Positions 49,066 through 60,708 of a stretch of DNA of 64,000 nt are shown one piece after another (within the stretch, counting starts at the first letter, position 1; every line of letters begins with the position of its first letter). Below the pieces are notes generated by a model, which was given only the letters and a program-made list of their open reading frames with translations, was not told where the DNA came from and searched no databases. The stretch is taken from contig JAZAYU010000079.1 in assembly GCA_038501625.1 (NCBI GenBank), positions 2,800,528-2,864,527 of the forward strand. Reading direction: 5' to 3'. The translations under genes and the position numbers were made by a program. The DNA comes from Corbicula japonica (Eukaryota > Mollusca > Bivalvia > Venerida > Cyrenidae).

Positions 49066-49310
49066 AAGGTGAAATATGCATATCAGGAATCGCCACATTC
49101 AGAAAAAACAGCCTCCCAACACAGTCAAGAAGAAGAGAGGGAGAGAGAGCATGGTTAATAAAATGATCAGTTTCAAAAGAGACACCACTAACAATTAACA
49201 AAAATGAGAACCCGAGGGGTTACCGCCTTGGAACGTTTAAACTTAATGCCAATCCTCTTCTTTTCATACATAAGAACCATCTGTAAAAGTTTATATTTAT
49301 CAGTTATTTT
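49066..49310 (-). mobile_element. Repeat A joined to an internally deleted retroelement piece
   Basis: Starts GGTGAAATATGCATATCAGG and runs to CCGCCTTGGAACG at 49233. It then passes about 40 bp of other sequence to ATAAGAACCATCTGTAAAA, the reverse complement of TTTTACAGATGGTTCTTAT at about 47235 in the reverse-transcriptase copy. Both parts lie on the minus strand in element order, so this looks like one copy with a large internal deletion. Confidence 0.65.
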
Positions 49311-50299
49311 ATTAAAACTGTTAATATGATCAAGAGAATAAGTCGTGCCAGGTGTTTCACATAATAAGTAAAGAGAGATAATTCAGGGGAAGAAAAAAAA
49401 GAGATGACCGAATGGATTAATGTTCCTGATTTGTACCAGCAGTCTTATGACCACTCATATGACAAGATATGAATAATCTTGAGTAAGGTAAATAAATATT
49501 TTCCTATTTTCATAACCTCGTTAAGGATTTTGCACTTATAACGTGTTTAGAAGAAACAATCGCAACAAATACAAGTTGCTGGTTGTTTTTGCTTAGCCAC
49601 GGCGTTTCTCTGGTCGTCATAAATATATTTGGTTATTGTACATGCGTATTTGTATTTATGTACTCAGATTAATTCCTATAACAATTGTTTAAACAGAGTA
49701 TTTAGAGAGTCTGTTAACACGTAACATGCCAGGACTAGTTCTGATTTTGCCATACATCACTCGTCTTAGACGGCGAAAACCTTCATAGCAATGTCACTAT
49801 ATTTAATAAATTTGACATTTTGTTTCAGCTTTTGGAAATGCTCTGGTTCTGCAATGATAATGTGGAAACAAAACGTTTCAGAAAAAGTAATATGATCCAC
49901 AATATTATCGGAATGTATTAATGAATTTAAAAAAGAATTCATATACCCTTAAGCATGTAGCATCGTCTTCTATTCCAGGCCTTAATAATATTCAAACTAT
50001 CAATCAATCCTATATTGAACCAGTTTGAGCGTATGCAGCAGTAGATTGGGACGGCCTCACCAATTATGAAAATGACCATCTCGATAAAATTCACAAAGAA
50101 CCCGCCAGGATCGTGACTGTTCTTACAAGATATTGTCACTTAGAAACCTTTTTTTCTGAATTCAAATGGTTTTCTCTTTCTGACTGTCGCCAGTAATAAA
50201 AACACTTGTTACTGTGTACAGAATTAATAGAAACAAGTGTCCCGAATATTTCAGCAACTAGGCTTTGTTACCCAAAGGAAACGTCTGAGAGTCATTTGT

Positions 50300-50465
50300 C
50301 CCTCACCTCTGATTCAAGTGAGGAAGCAGTCAGTCGCTTGCGGAGAAATTGGTTAGTACTGGTTAGAGACCCAGGAACACCGGTTAGGTGGACTGACCGC
50401 CGGGATATAACCAGAAAGGTGTTGAAACCAGGCGTTAAACCCCAAACAAACAAACAAACAAAACC
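50300..50465 (+). mobile_element. V-type SINE-like 3' part with (CAAA)n tail
   Basis: GGTTAGTACTGGTTAGAGAC, GGTTAGGTGGACTGACCGCC and GGGATATAACCAGAAAGGTG are followed by GCGTTAAACCCCAAACAAAC and more CAAA units. This layout is typical of molluscan SINE 3' ends as I remember them. An apparent 120-codon frame across it is an accident. Confidence 0.65.
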
Positions 50466-51867
50466 CAAAGGAAACAAGAAATATGGTGTTTTTCGAAAAC
50501 GGGGATATTTTGTGTTCTGGGTGATTGAAGTTGCATCTCGTGATACAGATCGCTCATTTATTAGCTGATCTTGACCAAACTTGATACAAGAGCTTTGTTT
50601 AAGCCTATATAGCTCTACTAACATACTGGCCAGAAAAGGACCTCTAAACACGGTCTGAGGTTCAACACTTTATTAAAGAAACACGCCGTTTTGTACATTA
50701 AACCATTTTATCACACTGTATACCAAAATTAGAATTTATTATTACTACTCTCGACAGACTGGTTTCATTGTTTTTCTTACATTGTATCATTTTATATTTC
50801 CATCTCAAGTAATGCTCCATGTATTGGTGTTATTGTTGTTTTTTTCGTTCTGTCTCTTATTTCTATTATTTATTTTTGCTTCCACAATGCACATGGATTT
50901 CGAAGACTGCAGCGGTTTTAGTCCAAGGGAACTAAAATTCTCAGGAATATCAGCGACAAGTCCTTGTTTCGGTTGTACTTCAACACCTTCAAGCAATTGA
51001 AACCCCGTGTATAGTCTAAACTTGGAAGGCGCGTACGAAATGGGTTAGGATTGCCCAAGGAGTCATTCAGAACTGTATTACCTCAATGAGATGAAGGTGG
51101 TCATACGCTTTATCGACTGATTGTGAATTTGTATTCTGTGGATGCTGGTATTCTAAATGATTGTGAGCAGTCAGTTGCCTGTCATTTTGATGCATTACTA
51201 ATAAATCAGTTAGTACTGATTCATGTTTTATTGAAAATTTTAGAGCAATAGCTGAAATATCAAGCCAGTAATGCCCAGTACGAAGGTGTACTTAGACTTA
51301 GTTATTAAGTGTATTTATTCGTATACGATATTCGAATATCGTATTTTTATTTATAAATGTACCCTGAATTTGAATACTCGAATATTCGTTGCTAAACCAA
51401 ATTAATTTTTTAGAAACTGACATCATTTCATACATGTATCAATTAATTATAGGAAAATACAATATAACATATTGAAAATGTGACTTGTTTCAGCTGATAA
51501 TTAAAAAGTTAAGATAATTTTAGCATGACATTATACTAAACAATAGATTGAACAATAAGCGATGTCAGTCTGTTAAATAACTGGTTTACATAAACAAGGG
51601 TATCTTCATCGTGATAACGCTACAATGTTACACTTTAAATAAAGTCGCTGATATGTATGTGATAGGATATATATTGTACTGTCGTCAAATTTTAATTTAA
51701 AATAATAACATATGTTTATTTAACAATAATAAACAATACAGTGTTTGAAAGGCTTGGAGTTGAAAATTCACTGTTTTTGAAATTGACATATATTAAGTTG
51801 CATATAGTTGACTGAACTGGAAAAAGGTCACGTGATCTGCGATTGGAGTTTACAAACATTTTCTCCC

Positions 51868-51915
51868 ATGGATAACTTTATTATTGTGACAATAATATTA
51901 TCATTTTATTGTGCG
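51868..51915 (+). CDS. MNNL-like gene exon 1 (signal peptide)
   Basis: ATG at 51868 opens 16 codons, MDNFIIVTIILSFYCA. They end at the consensus donor GCG|GTAAGT in phase 0. The hydrophobic run and small residues before the junction fit a secretory signal. The link to the downstream exons rests on matching phase and on their need for a signal peptide. An alternative first exon is considered at 56086-56140. Confidence 0.5.
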
Positions 51916-54900
51916 GTAAGTAGATACTAAGTTTATGTTTATCATAAAATTCGTAAAACGTGAACACATTATATTATATTTAAGGTTAGTTTAGAACTGC
52001 GATTAAAATAATAAATCATTCTAGCAAACATTATCTTTTGATAGACTCTTAAAATTCGCAAAAAAGATCATTTTATTATTTTAATTGCTTCCGGTTAAAG
52101 GGCCGAAATTAACGCTGATATGTAACTGAATTATGTAAAAAGTGTTGATGAACTTGAAACAAATCATGGCTGTTGAGAGTCAGAATTCACCGCTTATCAT
52201 GCCTTGTGCTACCGATAATGAAATCTTAGTTCTCAACAAGAAATAATGTCGGACTCCTCGATTAGAAAACTTATGTATATTGTTGCAATAACAAAATTTA
52301 TGATGTGTTTGTTGTTAAAATATTGATCATTTGATCTGAAATAGAATATTTGAAATTGATATAATCTCGGCTCAAATTCGAGACAGGATTTAAATATACT
52401 GAAACTGACACAGATTCTTAGACTAAGTGTATTACACAAAAAACCTTCATAGTCGTAAAATCATCAAATGGCACTGCAATCAAAGAGAGTTAAACAAAGT
52501 TATCTAAATAATTTTCAATGATTATTTATTTCTTCAGTTAATCAAATTTCCATAAACACTCCTTGAGAAATAATTTGCCGTAGAAGTGTGTTTAAATTTG
52601 GACTTAAGCTGATGTCGCCGATAAAACACTTGTTTTCATTTGTGTTACCGATAACCATGTAAAAAAAGTTTGTTATTCAACGATTGGGTTCATTGAACTC
52701 TTTAACTTTGAACTTTTATTTCAAGCACTCGGCAAATGTTTGCCTTTGGCTATATACATAATACAACATGAAATATGGCAAGTACATAAATTTACAAACA
52801 TAACAATTAACATAGACCATATAAATAAAATGACATAATCACAGAAAAGGACAGAAAACACAAGCAACATAATTATGAAACATCAATATTACTCAGTGTA
52901 TCAGAACGTAGTACAAAAGCATCCCTTAAGTATTTACATAGTTTTAATTGTATTGTGATATTTTTTGGGGCTATAATGGAAATAAATTTAGTTATAGTTG
53001 GCCATGCAGTAAGACAGAAATATTTTTTTACGAATATCAGTATATCTTGAACAGCAGAGCAGGAAATGGTATTCTGATTCGACTATTTTTTGTGGACAGA
53101 CCTTGCATAATCTTTGATTCCTATCAATATTATTATATCTTCCAGTTTCTATCTCTAAAGAGTGTGAGAATAATCTAAATTGGGTTAGTTGTTTGCGTAA
53201 TTTTTCTGATTTTACATTAAGAAGATAATCTTCAAAACAGAAAGTAGTTTTATATTTTCTATAACAGTCAAATTTAGAGGATTCGTGTAGGCTTGTAGAC
53301 CAGTACTGAATATATTGATCACGTATACGTGTTTTAACATAGGAAAATAATTTCTTATTTACATCAAAATCGGTATTAAGATATGCAAAACCGAGGTTAT
53401 CTATATACGCACTCATACGAGAGGCCCATGAGTTCCTATTACTAATTTGATTAAGGTAAATATCATGCAATGTTGGATTGACATTACTTTTGATTTTAAT
53501 CCAGAATTTAATGGCCCTTTCTTTACAGAGTATAGATAAGGGAAATCTACCCAGCTCATTAACATTATTGCGAGCCACATTTAAGGATTGAATCGATATT
53601 TGATGGTTTTCATTTGGGTACACTCACACAACACCCCCCCCCACCCCTCCCCCCCCCCCCCACGAAATAAACAAAACCAGATGCCTAACTGTGATCAAGG
53701 ATGAGTTGTTTTGAGCAGTAATTGTCTCTGCTAAATTACTTAGAATGTGATTGACACGTACCATGTTGCTTTTGTCCACACAGAATATTCAGTACATGTA
53801 CTAATATCCCAAAACTCTCCTAATTCAAAGGTATTATTTGACGTCGTATCAAAATTTATTATCAATAGCTAATCCCTTTATCTCAATGCAATTGACAATG
53901 AAGGGATTTTGGGGAAACGGACATACATGAAAGGACCGCTAGACGTGAATGACCTTTGATTAGAAATGTTAATGGGCACGCCACGGGAAAAGATACCTTC
54001 GGTCATTTTTTGTCTCAATTTTTTTGTTATTAAATTTAGAAAGAACTTTCCAATTTCTATTATTTTCTCATAACAAAACAGTGATTTTGTTACACATTTT
54101 GACAATAACATGGTATTTTTACCGCGAATGGCATAATAATTAATATCGTCTGCTCAACTTTATGACGTCGTTTCAAGGATTGACGTCAACTGCCCGAATG
54201 TACCTTTTTCCGTGGCGTGCCTCGTAAGTTATTTTTGAACAAGAGAGATAGAGTTAAATTATTATTATTATTACATATCATAATAATAAATATTAAATTT
54301 GTACGGGTTCCATATAGCTTTGAATTATGCTGACTGACAATTTGTTGTTGTTTTTGTTAAAGTTTTCAATGTTACAGATCAATATTAATTTCAAATACAA
54401 ATTTAAAACCTGTAGGTCAGTATTGATTTGAAAATGTTCAAATAACACTCTAAATATGCAAGTTGCTATTATTATATACATTGTTTTCTTTAACTTGTAC
54501 TTGTTTGTTAATATGAAAACCTGTTGGGGCAAGTGTGAGTTTTTTTCACCCTCTAACCTCGTTTAAACATCCCAGTTGCAAAATTGTGTTGCCACTGACC
54601 GTTCCGAAGCGGTAACCACTCAAGTTCTCTTTTTCGTTAATTGTTTGTGGTGTCACATTTGAAATTGATCATTTGATACCCATGCTTTCTTTTCCTCTCT
54701 ACTTTTTGACTGCGTAGAGAGGCTGTTTTTCTGGGAGTGCAAATACTGATCATATTTTACTCGAACGTCAATATGGCATTGATGTCAAATAATTTGAAGT
54801 CTTCTATTGACTTAAAACTGTCCATTTGTCATTTTTTGTGAAAGTTTATTGGTGTAAATCCCATTCCTTCACTTTGATGATTGCGTTGATGCTCCCAAAT

Positions 54901-57900
54901 AAAACGGGTATATCTACACTACATATCGAATTCTGGTTCCGTAAGCAAATTTCCATTTCCCGAAATCATGTAAACCATTGTTTTAAAGTCACCATGGCGT
55001 TTTTCCAAAAGTTTTCAGTGAATGAGTGGATAATTTGATTTGAAAGCACCACGACAATGACATACGACTTTTTGACCAATTTTATAAGCAGATCAATCGT
55101 GCTCATGACGTTATTATTTGACCTACTTACTCAAACATTCACGGGTATAAATGACCATGATCCATTTACAAACATAATTAAAGTCAATCATTCAGACGCT
55201 CTGATTTCGCAAAGGCGATCAGTAAGTCTGAAGACATTGTGCGTTAAAAAACCAGACACTCCAAAACGAGGCATATAATTAGAACATTAGTATGGAACGC
55301 CGTGTTTGTCTTGTGAAAACTGTTTTTTAGACTGTCGCCCTGTCAGCTAGAAATTGAAAAGAATATCCTACGGCGACACGCATTTTTAACTGTATTATTG
55401 CGCCCACAGGCGTGTTCAAGTAGGCTGGGTTCTGCGGTTACCACGAGATCTGATGAAATGTTTATACAGACGTTGCAAGCACAATAGTTACCTTATTGCA
55501 ACCTTAGAAATATTTTAGAATGAAATCATTTCAATAAGAAGATTATGTTTTTCTCTAAATTTGGACCTTTTTGGAACAAACTTACGTCTGAAGTGAACAA
55601 CTTTGCCATACAAACATTTTTTTGAATTTCTTAAGACAACTTCAAAATTTTTTGGCATACCCTAATGGCGACCTTAGAAACATTTTACAGTGAAATCACT
55701 TAGATTAAATTTTTAAAAAGTCTATAAATTTCTCAACTACGAAATGACAAAAGTGTTAAGACAATTAAGAACAGTAAAGAAAAATAAAACTTGAAAATCC
55801 TTAAAGTTCTATTTGCAATCAAACACAAAAAAAACGAAGCATCGATAAACAAAAACAGTTCAAATGCCCACATGATCAAAATGAAACTGACAATATACAA
55901 GATTATTTAAAAAAAAATTAATTTTAAAGAGAGAAATCAACAGTTTGTTGTCATCCATTTTCGCAACTATGAAATTAAAGGCCAAAACACACTTTTACAA
56001 TATCTCTTACTATATAAATGTGTTAGACAAGATGATCTTAGATATTGTTGTTAGTAACTCATTACTCAGGAAGGCATTTAAATTGATGTTTAGTGTTGCT
56101 TTATTTTTGTTTTTGGCCGCAGAATTTAGGGATTTTTTAGGTCAAACTATTTTCCCTATTTTTCTAACTTTTCTTAACGTACAAATAATAAACATACATA
56201 ATAAGATTTAGTTATGCAAATTTGACGGAACAGAATTTTTGTCATTAGAGAGATTTTGGTATTCATCCCTTTATATCGTTCACCGTACAATGACAACTGC
56301 CATACCATATAACGTGACAGTCTAAAACCATTATCACGAAGAGGCAGCAACGGCGTACCATATATTTGCATTCATTTATGTAAAATGGGGTAGGCAAGTA
56401 CTTAAACGTCCTTTGTTTTATAAACCATCTACCTGATTTTGTAGCCGATATCATATTACCTAAATTTCACTTTCCCAGTGTGAAAGAAATACGGTTAAAG
56501 CTCTGTTAACAAATTTCATTAGAAATCGCGATTGATTTTGGATTTGTTTACCATACAAAAGCGCCACCTGTAGGTCAGACTTTTAATATAGCGATGTCTC
56601 TAGACGTTCGTCAGAGCAGTCTGACACTGATTAATGACAGAACCTCTACTTGATGATCTAGACTAACATAATTACTGATCCATTACTGATTTATTATATA
56701 TCATTGTACACTGTGTTTTAATAATCGTAACCGTTACAGTTTTCAGAACCTAATGTATTGGTTGGCATAACGATTGAGTCATACTCTAACCCTAATGGCA
56801 CATGTTATGTCGAGGCTTCCTCAGTCCGGAAGTGCTGCGATGGTCCACAAAGATCTGATTGTGCAAGAGGAGACACGTGTGACACATTCTTTGACATATG
56901 TGTTGGAAGGTAGGAATTGCTGAAAGTACACACCAATTATTTCTTAAGTTATCTGCTTGCATGTCCAATGTCGATTTACATTATTTATGATCCTTTTGAA
57001 GCCTATTTAAACTGTTTTCTAGGAATTAAGTAAAACTAAATAGGACATATTTTGTAACAATTTAACAATTTCTGTTGCGGAGAAATGTTTACTAGAAAAT
57101 AAATAAAACGACTTTCACTATACCGTTTACCACGAGAGAAAATAACTATAAACAAAGGTATATAGCTTACAATTGTAGTATTTACCTATGCTGTCAGTGT
57201 CATACTTATAATCATTATAAAATATACATGTAATCATTTATTGTTTGTTTTAAACCAAAGAGTATTGGATTTGGAGTTTTAAATACAGATTTTTACTGCA
57301 TTGATATCATTTTTTCAGTATGGAAGCGAATTGGGGATGCAGAGGGGCATTCTTTCAGACGAAAGCTGTAAATAACTCCAACAACTTTAGTGCCCCCACG
57401 ATGATGGAAAGCAAATCCACTTTCTGGAATCCAGTAATTATAATAGTTTTTTTTCTCAAACCTGAAAGATATCCAAGCTTCTTAAAGAATAATCTCCTTT
57501 CAAACACCTCATACCACATATCTGTAAAAGTCATTTTTCGAAAGCACAACGTCTCCACATGTAGGTAGAGAAAGAACTTATCAGTACATGTTCAATTTAA
57601 AACTAAGTATATAAGCAAACATATCAAAGCGCATATAAGTTTCGAATGGCGATTTATTGAACAAATCAAGCATGGTGTCCATTTCACAACTCAATTTAGT
57701 AATGATAATTCGTTTCTCCTTTTTCTAAAATAAAAAAGTGTTGCTAATGTTATTCAATATATTATCGAATTTTTAGCAATAATACATTATTATGTGTATA
57801 TTCTAAACTCGTGTAAGTGTAACTTTATATATGTTTTTATTCCGCAATCTTGATTTTGTGAGATTTTTGCATAATGACTTTTTTCTTCCTCTTTTTTCCT

Positions 57901-58711
57901 TTGTGTGTATGTTTCAATATGCATATAAGTATTGCTGTACTACTATGGGCAAATATATAGTTTAAGATTCCCCGTCAAAATTCCATTTTGTTTAGACCCG
58001 CCCTATGATTTCTCTCTTAGGGCAACATATTTTCGTCGTATTGTGCTCACATAAGAGAATAGGATCGCCCTTAAAGAGAACAGAATGTACTTTTGACAGG
58101 GAATTCGTGAATGTAATTCCTGCGTAAATGTGTTACCTGCGAGAACGCCAACGGATATATCCTTCTGGTGACTGAACAATATCCAAAACTGTATTACCTA
58201 GGATATTGAAAACCACCAATCTAAAAAAAAGGGGTCAAAATATTAAAACAAAAACGATTGAAAAGTTCTATTTATACTTTTAGCCATAAATACCTTGCTT
58301 AATAATAATCTTAGGACACAACTGAAAAACAGTTTACTAAATGTACTGTTCAATGTATTCCGTCATATGCACTCCATCGTTTTGAGTGCGACAAGATCGT
58401 GTAATGATTTCTTAGGTAGATAATATAAGCGTTTCGTTCTACTCAAACTCATCTCAAATTACACCTAGCCTGCAATATTTCAATCTTTCCGTGTTCGGCG
58501 GCTTTCTAAGTTTAATGATCATTTATATCTATCTACACTTGACTGTTTTGCAGGGTATGGTGATATTTGTCTTTATTAACGATGATGATTCTGATGCTGG
58601 AGGGAAGAAGCACGATCATATAGATACACTTATAGATGAACTTAAGTTTGATCCTTCACCCAACCAGGCGACGGCGGTACCTTATCATCTGGAATGGACC
58701 GGAGAAACAAG
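51868..58711 (+). CDS. Secreted MNNL-like (Notch-ligand N-terminal type) protein, 5' part of gene
   Basis: Four coding exons join as 51868-51915, 56740-56909, 57319-57433 and 58554-58711, with phases 0, 2, 0 and 2 at the donors and GT-AG borders. The protein begins with a signal peptide (MDNFIIVTIILSFYCA). Next come GITIESYSNPNGTCYV, KCCDG, CDTFFDICVG, KSTFWNPG, MVIFVFINDDDSD, and HDHIDTLIDEL. The cysteine spacing and the 'YxNPxG...CCD...CDTFFxxC...WP...D' order match the MNNL domain of Delta/Jagged-type proteins and their lophotrochozoan relatives. The next exon would be expected to start the DSL/EGF region but is not in the window. Intron 1 (4.8 kb) contains a LINE, a MITE and a repeat A copy. 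Expected role: an extracellular ligand or matrix protein; this is inferred. Confidence 0.62.
52700..53623 (-). pseudogene. 5'-truncated LINE (ORF2 C-terminus and 3' UTR)
   Basis: A 211-codon open frame (53623-52988, minus) reads LGRFPLSILCKERAIKFWIK, TLHDIYLNQISNRNSWASRM and DQYIQYWSTSLHES. It ends with a cysteine-histidine motif, CKVCPQKIVESEYHFLLCC. This is the C-terminal region that follows the reverse transcriptase in many molluscan LINEs. The catalytic core is absent; the 5' break is at a poly-G/poly-C run (53629-53661). A 3' UTR with GCCAAAGGCAAACATTTGCC and GAAATAAAAGTTCAAAGTT follows to about 52700. It sits antisense in intron 1 of the MNNL-like gene. Confidence 0.85.
53629..53661. 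repeat. Poly-C tract
   Basis: A nearly pure C run with single A and T interruptions, at the 5' break of the LINE. Length is likely variable and hard to sequence. Confidence 0.95.
53974..54223. mobile_element. MITE with TGGGGC(A/G)CGTC ends, copy 2
   Basis: Begins GGGCACGCCACGGGAAAAG and ends CTTTTTCCGTGGCGTGCC. The interior (TTATGACGTC, GGATTGACGTCAACTG) matches copy 1 in inverted order. It lies in intron 1 of the MNNL-like gene. Confidence 0.82.
54500..54760 (+). mobile_element. Repeat A, near full length
   Basis: AACCTGTTGGGGCAAGTGTG, GCCACTGACCGTTCCGAAGC, GTTAATTGTTTGTGGTGTC, CATGCTTTCTTTTCC, then CTGATCATATTTTAC. Same order as at 59400-59690. Solitary, so read as a 5'-truncated retroelement insertion. 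Confidence 0.85.
56740..56909 (+). CDS. MNNL-like gene exon 2
   Basis: The acceptor TTACAG ends at 56739. A second acceptor, TTTCAG, lies seven bases downstream (56746) but changes the phase. The exon reads FSEPNVLVGITIESY, NPNGTCYVEASSVRKCCDG and CARGDTCDTFFDICVG. It holds six cysteines, including the CC pair and the CDTFF motif of MNNL domains. The donor GTAGGA at 56910 leaves phase 2. Confidence 0.65.
57319..57433 (+). CDS. MNNL-like gene exon 3
   Basis: The acceptor TTTTTTCAG ends at 57318 and the donor GTAATT starts at 57434. One base completes a serine codon, then MEANWGCRGAFFQTKAVNN and MMESKSTFWNP follow. 'FWNP' lines up with the FxWP step before the last strands of the MNNL domain. 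Phase 0 at the end fits exon 4. Confidence 0.58.
58140..58265 (+). mobile_element. Repeat B 3' fragment
   Basis: GATATATCCTTCTGGTGACT, GAACAATATCCAAAACTG, GGATATTGAAAACCACC and CAAAATATTAAAACAAAAAC match the last third of repeat B. It lies in intron 3 of the MNNL-like gene. Confidence 0.7.
58554..58711 (+). CDS. MNNL-like gene exon 4
   Basis: The acceptor TTTTGCAG ends at 58553 and the donor GTAACT begins at 58712. It encodes GMVIFVFINDDDSDAGGKKH, DHIDTLIDELKFDPSPNQ and YHLEWTGETR. The beta-strand followed by an acidic 'D.DS...DHID' run and a later 'T.R' strand is what related Notch-ligand-like proteins show before the first 'YC' of the DSL-type region. The exon ends in phase 2. No following exon is recognised before 64000. 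Confidence 0.62.
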
Positions 58712-58854
58712 GTAACTGTTTCAGGACGTATCTGCTAAACATTTACACTTTCAAATGGTATACACATATTATCGTTGTAACATTTTAATTTAAATACTTA
58801 GACAACATTGCAAGCCATTAAACGTGACAAATGTGAAAATATTGCAAGCTTTGA

Positions 58855-59690
58855 ATTAAGGAAAACCTTTTGCAAGTTTTATCGCCGATACCCAGATTTA
58901 ATTCATAAATACAAATGCAGTTTAAAATCACTTTTGCAACAAGGTATTTCACAACCAGTGTTTTATGGAGATTTAATTTATAAACTTAAAAAGATAAAAG
59001 GCAGTGTTAATTTCTCCCGGTTATTCGTAAAAACCATCTGTAAATTTAAAAAGAAAGGTTACCAACATGATATTTTACAGCGCTCTGCAGGCCTAGTGAT
59101 TAACCCTTCTACAGTTGATCATTATGCTTACCTCTTTGATTGCACGACGGTGGCAGGGGTTTAAGAGTTTATGAAGGTTAATGGGGAAATCTTTTCTTAA
59201 AAGAACCTAGAAGCTCGATTTGTTTCTTTTATCCCTGTCATCGTGTTCTTGCTGATTTTACTCCAGATGCTCTGGTCTCGGAAAGATCATTGAGTACCCG
59301 CCCTTTGGCTTTGCAATGCTATTAGCTTCTTATGTTTTTATGTTTGTATGCTTTTGCATACAACATTGTTGAGCTGATGGGTGGGTTGGAGTTATTTCAC
59401 CAAGACAATTTGTACTTGTCTTGTGATACGAGAACCTGTTGGGGCAAGTGTGAGGTTGGTGCACCCTAGAACCTGGTTTAAACCCCCAGTGGCAATTTGA
59501 TTTGCCACTGACCGTTCCAAGGCGGTAACCCCTCGGGTTCTCATTTTTGTTTTTTGTTAGTGGCGTCCTTTTTGAAACTGATTATTTTATTAACCATGCT
59601 CTCTACCCCTCTCTTCTTCTTGACTGTGTGGGGAGGCTGTTTTTTTCTGAATGTGGCAATTCCTGATATGCATATTTCACCTTTTTTTGA
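58855..59690 (+). pseudogene. Penelope-like retroelement, 5'-truncated copy 2 with repeat A 3' end
   Basis: An open frame from about 58850 to 59164 reads LRKTFCKFYRRYPDLIHKYK, SLLQQGISQPVFYGDLIYKL, GYQHDILQRSAGLVINPSTV and YAYLFDCTTVAGV, then stops. It matches the region after the reverse transcriptase in copy 1 (48060-48170 and upstream), where the same text is frameshifted. Its 3' UTR (59165-59395) is near-identical to 48170-48400 and passes straight into a full repeat A (59395-59690) ending ATATGCATATTTCACC and a T-run. Only the C-terminal part is present. The preceding bases 58815-58850 resemble the start of repeat B. Confidence 0.78.
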
Positions 59691-60075
59691 TTGAGCCTGT
59701 TCATGGGCAACAATGGAAATGCATGTTACAGACCACGAAGTCTAGCCCCGGGTTGAGCGCAGATCGATGTTTACACAATTGAACGTACAATTTCGATCCA
59801 TCCCAAATGATGGTATGCATATGGCGGTGAACATTGAGCCTTAAATGCGGTATTTTCAGATTAATACCATGCGATGTATCGTCCCCAGAAAACAGAATTT
59901 TGAGAGAGGATCTGAAAATATAAATCCTGCATATCATAGAGAACGTCAAAGACAAAACTGAAAAAGAAACAAGTAGTATATCCTTCGGACAATTGAACAA
60001 TAGTAAAATCTAAATTGGCTGAATTACTGAAACTACCCATCTTAAAACTGGTCGAAATATTAACAACGCCCTTTA
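59688..60075 (+). mobile_element. Repeat B copy
   Basis: GATTGAGCCTGTTCATGGGC, AGCCCCGGGTTGAGCGCAGA, ATGGTATGCATATGGCGGTG, TATAAATCCTGCATATCATA, AACTGGTCGAAATATTAACA. Directly abuts the repeat A end of retroelement copy 2. Confidence 0.82.
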
Positions 60076-60636
60076 AATTACGTAATTGATAATAGCTCTA
60101 ACTGATTGTACGGGGAGACATTTTTCAGCCGCGGCACTGTTACGTTACTGTGACAAGTAACCAATGGAAAAAAATAAACTCGACAAATATGAAAATATTA
60201 CAGGCTTGGTTGGATCGAATCGAACCACACGACGGTACGAATGTAAAGTAATGAAATTCTAGAACACGATTATCTCGGTTGCGTTTCGAACTCTCAGGTT
60301 CGACGTTGTGCCCCTATGTTATTATGGGCTACTTAAATTATACTGGAAGCAATACTGCTCAATCAAAGATCTGACTATATGATGTTATGTCATTTTTCTA
60401 TGCATTTACATGCGTTGGTTCTCAAAAAATGATTGTAATAATCAGCCTAGCATTTGTCATTTTTGTTAACCTTATAGCAAGAAAATTAAATTATGATCAC
60501 CAGAGCGAATCAGTTGTTAATTAAATAGAACTCACTCAACGTTACATACGGACCGAACGCGTGATTGAATATAAACCCGCAGGATTTCTTTATATTAATA
60601 ATAAATTTATAATAATTATAGTTACAAAAGTCATCA

Positions 60637-60708
60637 TAGCAGAGCGAGGTTTCGATCCTCGGACCTCTGGGTTATGGGCCCAGCACGCTTCCACTGCGCC
60701 ACTCTGCT
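60637..60708 (-). tRNA. Initiator tRNA-Met(CAU), copy 1
   Basis: The minus strand begins AGCAGAGTGGCGCAGTGGAA and has the anticodon arm CTGGGCCCATAACCCAG (anticodon CAU). The T arm CGAGGATCGAAACCTCG follows, and the end CTCTGCT pairs fully with the start. The A1-U72-type acceptor pair, the GGG/CCC anticodon stem and the ATCGAAA loop are hallmarks of eukaryotic initiator Met tRNA. A TTTT terminator lies about 10 bases downstream (plus-strand AAAA near 60626). No intron; CCA is not encoded. Confidence 0.95.

Noticed and set aside
50206..50651. Overlapping 119-120 codon frames on both strands.
   Set aside because: They cross a SINE-like element with a CAAA tail and share no known protein features.
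56086..56140. Alternative first exon of the MNNL-like gene (MFSVALFLFLAAEF, phase 1, then GTCAAA).
   Set aside because: The donor is weak and it needs the less favoured acceptor at 56746. The exon at 51868 has a consensus GTAAGT donor and fits the better acceptor.
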